Part shown: positions 7,292 to 13,767 of the stretch, piece after piece
How the letters are laid out: each line of letters begins with the position of its first letter
Position numbering within the stretch: the first letter of the stretch is position 1
Origin: RGIG3528 sp045616485
Lineage (GTDB): Bacteria; Bacillota; Clostridia; Lachnospirales; Lachnospiraceae
Direction of reading: 5' to 3'
Length of the DNA: 13,767 nucleotides
Assembly (NCBI GenBank): GCA_045616485.1
Contig: JAZLGU010000005.1
Span: 1-13,767, forward strand
The notes under the pieces: model-generated
What the model was told of the DNA's origin: nothing
The model's database searches: none
The model's input: only the letters and a program-made list of their open reading frames with translations
Position numbers and translations under genes: made by a program

Positions 7292-8161
7292 ATGGCTTCG
7301 ATGAAAGACATCAAAAGGCGGAAAGACAGTATCCAGAGTACCGAGCAGGTAACGAAGGCCATGAAGCTGGTTTCCACCGTAAAGTTGCAGAAATCCAAGT
7401 CCCGCGCAGAACAGACCAAGCCATATTTTACCCACATGTTTGAAGCTGTGGGCGCAATGCTTAAAAAATCCGGTAATATCAATCATCCATACCTGACCGG
7501 CGATCCTACCAAGAAAAAGGGTATCATCGTTATTACTTCCAACCGAGGTCTGGCCGGTGGCTACAATTCCAATATTGTAAAGCTGGTACAGAACAGCGGT
7601 ATAGAAAAGGATGACTGCATTATCTATGCAGTAGGTCGTAAGGGTAAGGAGACTTTGGAGAGAAAGGGCTATACCATAGACCTTGACTACTCTGAAGTCA
7701 TGAATGGCCCGGTTTTTGCAGATGCCATAGCTATCGGACGTAAGGTGCTGCAGGATTTTGCAGATGGTAAGATAGGTGAGATTTACATTGCATATACTGA
7801 GTTTAAAAACACAGTAAGCCACATACCTACCTGGCTTAAGCTCCTTCCTGTTACAGCAGGTGAGGACGAAGCTGATAAGGAGGAAAGTGCTATAGAAAAG
7901 CTGACTCTCATGAATTATGAGCCAGAAGCAGATGAGGCTATCGCTCTCATCATTCCCAAGTACTTAAATTCTCTTATCTACGGTGGACTTATGCAGGCCT
8001 ATGCAAGTGAAAACGGTGCCCGCATGCAGGCAATGGATTCCGCAACCAATAACGCTCAGGAAATGATTTCCGATCTGTCCCTTAAGTACAACAGAGCCCG
8101 CCAGGGTGCTATTACTCAGGAGATTACAGAAATCGTTGCCGGAGCCAATGCAATAGGATAA
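7292..8161 (+). CDS. atpG: F-type ATP synthase subunit gamma
   Basis: Gamma is the central rotor shaft linking the c-ring to the catalytic head. The protein is 289 residues, usual for the family. The N-terminal helix (MKDIKRRKDSIQSTEQVTKA) and the C-terminal helix (YNRARQGAITQEITEIVAGA) form the coiled coil that reaches into the head; both are strongly conserved patterns. The central Rossmann-like part includes ITSNRGLAGGYNSNI near residue 80. GGGAG at 7278-7282 lies nine bases before the ATG. The gene is followed by a 71-base spacer with a hairpin before atpD, the longest gap inside the operon. Confidence 0.96.
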   Translation: MASMKDIKRRKDSIQSTEQVTKAMKLVSTVKLQKSKSRAEQTKPYFTHMFEAVGAMLKKSGNINHPYLTGDPTKKKGIIVITSNRGLAGGYNSNIVKLVQNSGIEKDDCIIYAVGRKGKETLERKGYTIDLDYSEVMNGPVFADAIAIGRKVLQDFADGKIGEIYIAYTEFKNTVSHIPTWLKLLPVTAGEDEADKEESAIEKLTLMNYEPEADEAIALIIPKYLNSLIYGGLMQAYASENGARMQAMDSATNNAQEMISDLSLKYNRARQGAITQEITEIVAGANAIG

Positions 8162-8172
8162 ATTAGTTGATC

Positions 8173-8203
8173 GGGGATGTTTACCATACAGATATATGTC
8201 CCC
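8173..8203 (+). promoter_or_regulatory. Intercistronic hairpin between atpG and atpD
   Basis: GGGGATGT (8173-8180) pairs with ATGTCCCC (8196-8203), with two G-U pairs, and two more A-T pairs follow after a T-T mismatch. No T-run follows, so it is not a rho-independent terminator. It ends 12 bases before the AAGGAG ribosome site of atpD. A role in mRNA processing or stability, or in raising beta expression, is inference. Confidence 0.5.
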
Positions 8204-8232
8204 AAATAAACACGAAAAGGAGTGACACGAAA

Positions 8233-9621
8233 TTGGGAAACAAAATCGGAAAAATCACTCAGATAATCGGTGCAGTACTTGATATTAAATTCTCCAAAGA
8301 GAATCTTCCTGCCATAAATGAAGCAATTCATATTAAAAATGGCGACACCCGCCTGACAGCAGAGGTCGCACAGCATCTTGGTGACGATACAGTACGTTGT
8401 ATCGCCATGGGACCTACAGACGGTCTGGTGCGTGGTATGGATGCAGAGGCTACAGGAGCTCCTATTACAGTTCCTGTTGGTGAAAATACTCTTGGCAGAA
8501 TGTTCAACGTACTGGGTGAGCCGATTGATGAGAAACCCGCTCCGGAAGGGGTAGAGTATCTGCCTATTCATAGAAAGGCACCTGCTTTTGAAGAGCAGTC
8601 CACCAAAACTGAGATCCTGGAGACAGGTATCAAGGTCGTTGACCTGCTTTGCCCTTACCAGAAGGGTGGGAAAATCGGTCTTTTCGGTGGTGCCGGTGTA
8701 GGTAAGACAGTTCTTATTCAGGAGCTTATTACAAATATTGCTACAGAGCATAACGGCTACTCCGTATTTACCGGTGTAGGAGAGCGTACCCGTGAGGGTA
8801 ACGACCTTTATTATGAAATGAAGGAGTCCGGCGTTTTGGACAAGACCACCATGGTATTCGGTCAGATGAACGAGCCACCGGGGTCCAGAATGAGAGTTGG
8901 TCTTACAGGACTTACAATGGCGGAGTATTTCCGTGATCAGTCCGGTAAAGACGTACTTCTCTTTATCGACAATATCTTCCGTTTCACACAGGCAGGATCT
9001 GAGGTATCCGCGCTGCTTGGACGTATGCCAAGTGCCGTAGGTTACCAGCCTACTCTGCAGACTGAAATGGGTGCTTTGCAGGAGCGTATTACTTCTACAC
9101 GTAAGGGCTCTATCACATCCGTACAGGCCGTTTACGTACCTGCGGATGACTATACTGACCCTGCACCTGCTACTACTTTCGCACATCTGGATGCTACCAC
9201 AGCTCTTTCCCGTTCTATCGTAGAGCTTGGTATTTACCCTGCTGTAGACCCTCTGGCTTCTACATCCCGTATCCTTGACCCACGTATCGTAGGTGAGGAA
9301 CACTACAGAGTAGCCCGTGGTGTACAGGAGATTCTCCAGAGATATAAGGAGCTTCAGGATATCATCGCCATCCTTCGTATGGACGAGCTGTCTGAAGATG
9401 ACAAGCAGCTGGTAGGCCGCGCACGTCGTATTCAGAGATTCCTGTCTCAGCCTTTCCACGTAGCAGAGCAGTTTACAGGTATCGAGGGACGTTATGTTCC
9501 TGTTGCTGAGACTATCAGAAGCTTCTCCGAGATCCTCGAAGGTAAGCATGACGATATCCCTGAAAGCTATTTCCTGAACGCAGGTTCAATCGATGATGTA
9601 ATCGCCCGCACTAAGAAGTAG
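8233..9621 (+). CDS. atpD: F-type ATP synthase subunit beta (catalytic)
   Basis: Beta contains the catalytic sites that make or hydrolyse ATP. The protein is 462 residues from the TTG at 8233, chosen because AAAAGGAG at 8215-8222 lies ten bases upstream and the product then begins GNKIGKITQIIGAVLDI, as family members do. The in-frame TTG at 8167 would add 22 unrelated residues and has no good ribosome site. Walker A is GGAGVGKT at residues 152-159. The catalytic glutamate is Glu184 in GERTREGNDLY. The DELSEDD element at 384-390 corresponds to the DELSEED lever of the family. Together with alpha it is a second F1 head subunit with a TTG start. Confidence 0.97.
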   Translation: MGNKIGKITQIIGAVLDIKFSKENLPAINEAIHIKNGDTRLTAEVAQHLGDDTVRCIAMGPTDGLVRGMDAEATGAPITVPVGENTLGRMFNVLGEPIDEKPAPEGVEYLPIHRKAPAFEEQSTKTEILETGIKVVDLLCPYQKGGKIGLFGGAGVGKTVLIQELITNIATEHNGYSVFTGVGERTREGNDLYYEMKESGVLDKTTMVFGQMNEPPGSRMRVGLTGLTMAEYFRDQSGKDVLLFIDNIFRFTQAGSEVSALLGRMPSAVGYQPTLQTEMGALQERITSTRKGSITSVQAVYVPADDYTDPAPATTFAHLDATTALSRSIVELGIYPAVDPLASTSRILDPRIVGEEHYRVARGVQEILQRYKELQDIIAILRMDELSEDDKQLVGRARRIQRFLSQPFHVAEQFTGIEGRYVPVAETIRSFSEILEGKHDDIPESYFLNAGSIDDVIARTKK

Positions 9622-9634
9622 AAAGGAGATTGCC

Positions 9635-10045
9635 ATGGCTGATAATAGCAAACTCCTCTCTGTAGAGATTATTTCTCCTGACAGAGTATTCTTTGAAGGC
9701 ACAGCTGATTTTGTAGAGATGAAGACGACAGAAGGCGAGCTGGGTGTTTACAAGGGACATATCCCTCTGACATCCATCCTCTCTCCCGGAGTACTTAAGC
9801 TCCACAATGACGGCGAGGTCAAGGTGGCAGCCCTTCATGACGGTTTTGTGGAGATATTCCCTGACCGCATCTGCATTATGGCAGAGTCCTGCGAGTGGCC
9901 TGACGAGATTGATGTGAATCGTGCATCTGCAGCCAAGGAGCGTGCAGAACAGCGACTTCGCGCAAACTCTGAGGATATCAACGTTCAGCGTGCTGAGCTG
10001 GCTCTTCGTAGAGCACTTGTAAGAATTGAATTAGGTCAAAAATAA
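9635..10045 (+). CDS. atpC: F-type ATP synthase subunit epsilon
   Basis: Epsilon is part of the central rotor and inhibits ATP hydrolysis when its C-terminal helices extend into the head. The protein is 136 residues: an N-terminal beta-sandwich (to about residue 85, with TTEGELGVYKGHIPL) and two C-terminal helices. Residues 92-97 read IDVNRA, matching the I(L)DxxRA motif that binds ATP in Bacillus-type epsilon subunits. ATP sensing is therefore plausible but not proven. AAAGGAG at 9622-9628 lies six bases before the ATG. It is the last gene of the operon; its stop codon directly abuts the terminator. Confidence 0.95.
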   Translation: MADNSKLLSVEIISPDRVFFEGTADFVEMKTTEGELGVYKGHIPLTSILSPGVLKLHNDGEVKVAALHDGFVEIFPDRICIMAESCEWPDEIDVNRASAAKERAEQRLRANSEDINVQRAELALRRALVRIELGQK

Positions 10046-10080
10046 AAAAACCGGGAGGCCCTATGGCTTCCCGGTTTTCT
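10046..10080. terminator. Bidirectional rho-independent terminator
   Basis: CCGGGAGGCC (10051-10060) pairs with GGCTTCCCGG (10065-10074), ten pairs including one G-U, around a CTAT loop. It is followed by TTTTCTTT on the + strand and preceded by seven A's, which form a T-run on the - strand. It starts one base after the atpC stop and ends two bases before the convergent gene's stop at 10082, so it should end transcription from both sides. Confidence 0.93.
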
Positions 10081-10081
10081 T

Positions 10082-12499
10082 TTACCATGCTATCATGAAA
10101 GGATTGCCGCCACTTTCCAAAATCTGATTTAATTTACCACTGCCGATAGTGATAAGTTTACCTGTTTTCAGATTCATGTATGTCACTGTGGTGTTGTTGT
10201 AGGCTGTAAGCAGTATCGGTGTATTTTCGTCGTACATGGCGTACACCGGTACATTTTTATACACATAGTAAAGCATCTGAGACAGCTGGGCACCTGTGCA
10301 GGACAGGGTGTTGCCGGCCAGTCCCTTTTCATATACTTCCTTGGCTTTTTCTATAGTGGTTGCCAGAAGTTCGCTGCTCTTGGCCATAACGCCGCGCTCC
10401 CACAGTACCTGACCTTTTCCGGTCAGCACAATGCCTACATAGTCATCAGAATCAGCCTTGGTAAGGGCTGTGGCCACTGAATTGGTAATGTCAATAAGCT
10501 GGCCGTAGGAATAGACGTAGAAGCGGTTGCTGGCAGGCTGCAATTCGTCCAGATAAACAGCAGTATTGTGGGTGATAACAGTCACCTTGGCATAGTCTGC
10601 ACGAGGCACTTTTTCAAAATCGTATTTGGACGGAAGGGACAGATAGTACTCAGTCAGCATCTGATCAGTAACTCTGGTAGTTATTTCAAAGGCTATGGAC
10701 TCGTCAATATTTTTTATAAGAATATACTCGGTGTCGGCAGGCTGATAGCTGCCGCCTTTTTTTGTTGCTCTGTTCAGTTTTATGGCAGTAGAAGAATTTT
10801 CTAGGCCGATGACGTAGAAACCCTCTTTGTGATACTCTTTAAGGACATTTTCACCGGAGTCCAGTATGCGGATGTGGGTGACAGGATAGTATGGGGTGCC
10901 GTCGCTGTAAAAGGCTTTGTCGGACTCCAGGCCGTAGCCCAGAATAAGATTACTGTCTATCTGGGAAAGCAGTCTGATAATCTCGCCATCGCCCACTGTT
11001 ATCTGCTTACGCTGGCCCGTCTCCAGATAGAGCAGGTGGATAGTCTGCATGTCGCCTTCCTGCTGCCAGGCTGCATAAGACAGACCCGGTAAAAAGATGG
11101 CATCTTCGGAAAGAGCAGCGGATGACTCCTGAGTCAGCACCTTGGTAGTGAGATTGTAGGAGTATACGTGACTATGGAGCTGGAAAAAGAAGACGTTGTT
11201 GCTGTTCATATAAGCAAAGCCGCCCAGCTCGCAGGTAAGCTGATCATAAGTCATGGCAAGAGGCAGGTAAAGCACCTCCTGGATGCGATTCAGATGGTGG
11301 TAATATTCATATACTACAAGGCCGGTCTTACCCTCATAAGTGCCGGAGCTGATATAGCCGTAGACCATGAAGGAAATGGTACCGTCGTCGTCCATACGTA
11401 AAAGCTTAATGCCGGAGTCCATGCTGACTTCTGAAGGTATGCTGATGCCAAGGACGCCGGAGTAGACTGTGGAAATGTGATTTTCCGGCAGATTGTAGTA
11501 GTAAAGCACATTGTCTCTGACAAAAGCCAGCTGGCTGTTATCCTTTGAATACAGGATATCCACGTCGGTGCGCTCTGTCACGCCCAGCTTTAGCTGACCC
11601 TGGGAGAGGGACATGAGAGACAGGTCAAAAACAGCCTCTGTGTCTCGCTCATAATTCAGTAAATATGCATATCCTGTACCCAGCTGCACGCGGAATTTTT
11701 CGCTGACAATATAGCTCTCATGACCGCTGGCATTGTCGATGGTTACTGTGTAGCGAAGGGTTACCACCGCAATGTACTTATATATTTCGTTGATCTCGAT
11801 GGCTATATCGGAAGCCAGGGTAGGAGTAAGATTACCCCAGCAGATCATCTGATAGCTGTCGTGGATATCTACGTGAGCGTAGCTTTTGGACAGGCCGTGA
11901 TAAGTGCTTTCCAGATAGGGAATGACGTATTTGTGATTTTTATCACGACACTGCTGGGAAAAATTAAGGATATAGTCCAGCTTTTCCGTAATGGCGGGGG
12001 CATCGTAGGACTTAAGGTGAAAATAGTAGTAGATACGCTTACTTTCAGAGGTAATAAGTGTAAGAGCCACGGCATACTCGCGGCCATACTCAAACTGGTA
12101 GGAGGGCTTGATCCTGGCTCTTTTTATATCTTTATCATAGTCAAAAGCGCTTATCTGCCCGTCTGCTACCTGTCGACCGTCGGTAGTATCAAAGATCTCA
12201 AACATCATTTTTCTGACATCGGTACCACGCTCTTTTATCACCAGCTGTATAACGCCCTCGGAGTCTGGCACGATAAACTGGTCTCTGGCCAGCATGGGAT
12301 CCTGCTCGACGGTATAGCCCATCAGCTTGTTCACCGTGTACTCACCGTACTCGAAGGACAAAATGGGTAGCTCACCGCCGCTGGCATCCGCCGTGACAGC
12401 ATTGCCGCCTGACAGCCAGGTGTCCTTGGCATTGCCGAAGAAATAAAGGGAGGCCCCAAACAGTATTATAAAGTATATTGTTTTAATGAAATATTTCAT
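10082..12499 (-). CDS. Membrane-anchored extracytoplasmic protein of unknown function
   Basis: The function of this 805-residue protein is not recognised. The N-terminus (MKYFIKTIYFIILFGASLYFF) is a membrane anchor or uncleaved signal at about residues 5-21 with no lipobox cysteine, so the rest should lie outside the cytoplasm. Residues 45-165 look beta-rich. About residues 315-600 contain repeated strands such as NSQLAFVRDNVLYYYNLPEN, HVYSYNLTTKVL and IHLLYLETGQRKQITVG, which resemble TolB/WD-like propeller blades. The last 98 residues contain LYYVYKNVPVYAMYDENTP and ILLTAYNNTTVTYMNLKTGK, resembling a C39-like papain fold, but no histidine is present, so peptidase activity is unlikely. The start has AGGAT about six bases upstream on the - strand. 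It is transcribed alone, convergent with the atp operon and divergent from the glycosyltransferase. Confidence 0.88.
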   Translation of the reverse strand: MKYFIKTIYFIILFGASLYFFGNAKDTWLSGGNAVTADASGGELPILSFEYGEYTVNKLMGYTVEQDPMLARDQFIVPDSEGVIQLVIKERGTDVRKMMFEIFDTTDGRQVADGQISAFDYDKDIKRARIKPSYQFEYGREYAVALTLITSESKRIYYYFHLKSYDAPAITEKLDYILNFSQQCRDKNHKYVIPYLESTYHGLSKSYAHVDIHDSYQMICWGNLTPTLASDIAIEINEIYKYIAVVTLRYTVTIDNASGHESYIVSEKFRVQLGTGYAYLLNYERDTEAVFDLSLMSLSQGQLKLGVTERTDVDILYSKDNSQLAFVRDNVLYYYNLPENHISTVYSGVLGISIPSEVSMDSGIKLLRMDDDGTISFMVYGYISSGTYEGKTGLVVYEYYHHLNRIQEVLYLPLAMTYDQLTCELGGFAYMNSNNVFFFQLHSHVYSYNLTTKVLTQESSAALSEDAIFLPGLSYAAWQQEGDMQTIHLLYLETGQRKQITVGDGEIIRLLSQIDSNLILGYGLESDKAFYSDGTPYYPVTHIRILDSGENVLKEYHKEGFYVIGLENSSTAIKLNRATKKGGSYQPADTEYILIKNIDESIAFEITTRVTDQMLTEYYLSLPSKYDFEKVPRADYAKVTVITHNTAVYLDELQPASNRFYVYSYGQLIDITNSVATALTKADSDDYVGIVLTGKGQVLWERGVMAKSSELLATTIEKAKEVYEKGLAGNTLSCTGAQLSQMLYYVYKNVPVYAMYDENTPILLTAYNNTTVTYMNLKTGKLITIGSGKLNQILESGGNPFMIAW

Positions 12500-12539
12500 A
12501 AAGTATCCTATATTAAGCTTCGTTAAGAAGCATAAAAAA

Positions 12540-12566
12540 TTGCAAAAATAATGTGTTTGGTATAAT
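12540..12566 (+). promoter_or_regulatory. Promoter with consensus extended -10, toward the glycosyltransferase
   Basis: TTGCAA (12540-12545), a 15-base spacer, and a perfect TATAAT (12561-12566) preceded by TGG (extended -10). The spacer is short, but an extended -10 tolerates a weak -35. Transcription would start near 12573 and leave a leader of about 114 bases before the TTG at 12687. Confidence 0.55.
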
Positions 12567-12593
12567 GATAATTGCTTTTTTAAAAAAATACAA
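12565..12593 (-). promoter_or_regulatory. Promoter-like site for the 805-residue protein gene
   Basis: Read on the - strand: TTGTAT (12593-12588), a 17-base spacer and TATCAT (12570-12565). The -10 matches the consensus in five of six positions and the -35 in three of six. Its -10 overlaps the + strand TATAAT at 12561-12566 by two bases, so polymerase should not bind both at once. The leader also contains a small GCTTC/GAAGC hairpin at 12517-12531. Confidence 0.4.
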
Positions 12594-12606
12594 CTTAATT
12601 TTTTAC

Positions 12607-12635
12607 TTGATATTACAAACTGTGGGTGCTAAACT
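12607..12635 (+). promoter_or_regulatory. Second promoter candidate for the glycosyltransferase gene
   Basis: TTGATA (12607-12612), a 17-base spacer and TAAACT (12630-12635) preceded by TGC, giving an extended -10. The -35 matches consensus in five of six positions. Transcription would start near 12642, giving a 45-base leader that contains a T7A9 tract (12659-12674) just before the ribosome site. Confidence 0.5.
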
Positions 12636-12686
12636 TAACTTTTGTACAAGGGGAAAACTTTTTTTAAAAAAAAAGGAGGAATTCAG

Positions 12687-13703
12687 TTGAAGATTTTAAC
12701 AGTAACAATTCCATGTTATAATTCTGCAGCATACATGAACAGAGCCATAGACTCCCTGCTGCCGGGCGGCGAGGATGTAGAGATTATCGTAGTAGATGAT
12801 GGCTCTTCAGATGACACTTACAAGATAGGCTGCGAGTATGCAGAGAAATATCCTTCCATCGTGCGCTGCATTCATAAAGAGAATGGCGGTCACGGTAGTG
12901 CCGTAAATACCGGTCTTGCCAATGCCACAGGTGTTTATTTCAAGGTGGTGGACTCAGACGACTGGGTAAAGGAGTCTTCTCTTCTGAAGATTCTGGAAGT
13001 ACTGCGTGATATGATACGCCATGGTACCGGCCTCGATATGCTTATTTCCAATTACGTTTATGAAAAAGTGGGGGAGAAGCACAAAAAGGTCATTAAGTAT
13101 CCCGGCACTCTCCCTGTAGACCGTATTTTTACCTGGAATGAAGTGGGACATTTTAAGACAGGCCGCTATCTTCTTATGCATTCCGTTATCTACCGTACAC
13201 AGCTTTTGCACGAATGTGGATTAAAGCTGCCGGAGCACTGCTTCTATGTGGATAATATTTATGTTTATGATCCTCTTCCATATGTGCGTACCATGTACTA
13301 TCTGGACGAGAATTTCTACAGATACTTTATCGGCCGCGATGACCAGTCAGTCAGCGAGAAAAATATGATTAAGCGTATTGACCAGCAGCTTCTGGTAAAT
13401 TACACCATGATTGACTTACATGATCTTAAGTCTATCAAAAACAAGAGACTGCGCTCCTACATGACTAAGTATCTGGGTATCATGATGATGATTTCATCCG
13501 TATTCCTTATTAAGAGTGATGACCCTGAAAAGGAAAAGAAGCGTGCAGATCTCTGGGATTACCTTAAGAAAAAGAATAAGTACGCATACAATATCATAGG
13601 TATTGAGTCCGCAGGCATACCTGCCCGCTGGAAGAGCAGCGGTGGCCAGGAAGTAGTGAAGCTGGGCTACATTATCGCTAATAGAATATTTAAGTTCAAC
13701 TAA
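12687..13703 (+). CDS. Family 2 glycosyltransferase
   Basis: The protein is a 338-residue GT-A fold enzyme expected to move a sugar from a nucleotide-sugar donor to an acceptor in envelope polysaccharide or glycolipid synthesis. The N-terminus (KILTVTIPCYNSAAYMNRAI) is the nucleotide-binding strand of GT2 enzymes. Asp37-Asp38 in VVDDGSSDDT bind the nucleotide, and Asp89-Ser-Asp-Asp92-Trp is the DxD-like metal site. ENGGHGSAVNTGL near residue 70 is also typical. No membrane helix is obvious, so it is probably cytoplasmic or peripheral. The start is TTG at 12687, chosen because AAAGGAGGA at 12672-12680 lies six bases upstream; the in-frame TTG at 12642 would translate through the ribosome site. 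Donor and acceptor cannot be told from sequence. Confidence 0.9.
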   Translation: MKILTVTIPCYNSAAYMNRAIDSLLPGGEDVEIIVVDDGSSDDTYKIGCEYAEKYPSIVRCIHKENGGHGSAVNTGLANATGVYFKVVDSDDWVKESSLLKILEVLRDMIRHGTGLDMLISNYVYEKVGEKHKKVIKYPGTLPVDRIFTWNEVGHFKTGRYLLMHSVIYRTQLLHECGLKLPEHCFYVDNIYVYDPLPYVRTMYYLDENFYRYFIGRDDQSVSEKNMIKRIDQQLLVNYTMIDLHDLKSIKNKRLRSYMTKYLGIMMMISSVFLIKSDDPEKEKKRADLWDYLKKKNKYAYNIIGIESAGIPARWKSSGGQEVVKLGYIIANRIFKFN

Positions 13704-13743
13704 AAAATTGTCAGGGGGGGGTTTTTGGTTTGCCACAATTTTT
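13703..13743 (+). terminator. Possible weak terminator after the glycosyltransferase
   Basis: AAAAATTGT (13703-13711) pairs with ACAATTTTT (13735-13743), a nine-pair AT-rich stem whose right arm ends in T's. The loop contains a run of eight G's followed by five T's. The stem is weak in GC, and an alternative pairing CACAA/TTGTG (13734-13738 with 13750-13754) competes, so termination is uncertain. The remaining 24 bases show only a possible ribosome site (AAGAAAGG) at the edge. Confidence 0.35.
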
Positions 13744-13767
13744 AAAATGTTGTGAATCAAGAAAGGC

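Noticed and set aside
8167..8232. Upstream in-frame TTG as the atpD start
   Set aside because: It would add 22 residues unlike any beta subunit and would translate through the hairpin and ribosome site; the TTG at 8233 has AAAAGGAG at good spacing.
8116..9549. 477-codon open frame on the - strand opposite atpD
   Set aside because: It lies fully antisense to the well-supported beta subunit gene, has a cysteine-rich, unpatterned translation and no ribosome site. It is a by-product of atpD codon usage.
11720..12370. 216-codon + strand open frame within the 805-residue gene
   Set aside because: It has no ribosome site and no recognisable domain, and the - strand gene covers it with a coherent anchor and repeat structure.

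Overview
The window looks like a chromosomal segment from an anaerobic, low-to-medium GC Firmicute, most likely a member of the Lachnospiraceae (Butyrivibrio/Roseburia-like relatives). The reasons are the strong AAAGGAGG ribosome sites, frequent GTG and TTG starts, a threonine/proline-linker lipoprotein of a style common in that family, and clostridial-type F-ATPase sequences. This assignment is inference from sequence style; no database search was possible.

Layout. Positions 1-258 hold two identical 26-base repeats and a short leader. At 259-2571 is a large lipoprotein with a Pro/Thr-rich tandem-repeat linker and WG-type repeats. A 204-base gap (2572-2775) contains a long inverted repeat just ahead of the ATP synthase operon. 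The operon (2776-10045, + strand) is complete: atpZ, atpI, atpB (a), atpE (c), atpF (b), atpH (delta), atpA (alpha), atpG (gamma), atpD (beta), atpC (epsilon). A strong bidirectional terminator at 10046-10080 separates it from a convergent gene (10082-12499, - strand) for an 805-residue membrane-anchored extracytoplasmic protein of unknown function. A divergent intergenic region with overlapping promoter-like elements precedes a family 2 glycosyltransferase (12687-13703, + strand).

How the genes work together. The central operon encodes all eight structural subunits of an F1Fo ATP synthase plus the two small assembly proteins AtpZ and AtpI. The c subunit carries the complete set of ligands known from Na+-binding c-rings (Q33, V64, E66, T67, T68, Y71), so the enzyme is predicted to couple ATP synthesis or hydrolysis to Na+ rather than H+. 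The epsilon subunit carries an IDxxRA-type motif known from ATP-binding epsilon subunits. The flanking surface lipoprotein, the unknown membrane-anchored protein and the glycosyltransferase look like cell-envelope genes, each in its own transcription unit and with no obvious functional link to the ATPase.

I found no CRISPR array, tRNA, rRNA, transposase or phage gene. The most notable points are the Na+ signature, the structured element before the operon, a hairpin ahead of atpD, TTG starts on both alpha and beta, and the unrecognised 805-residue protein with a C-terminal segment reminiscent of a C39-like fold that lacks histidine.
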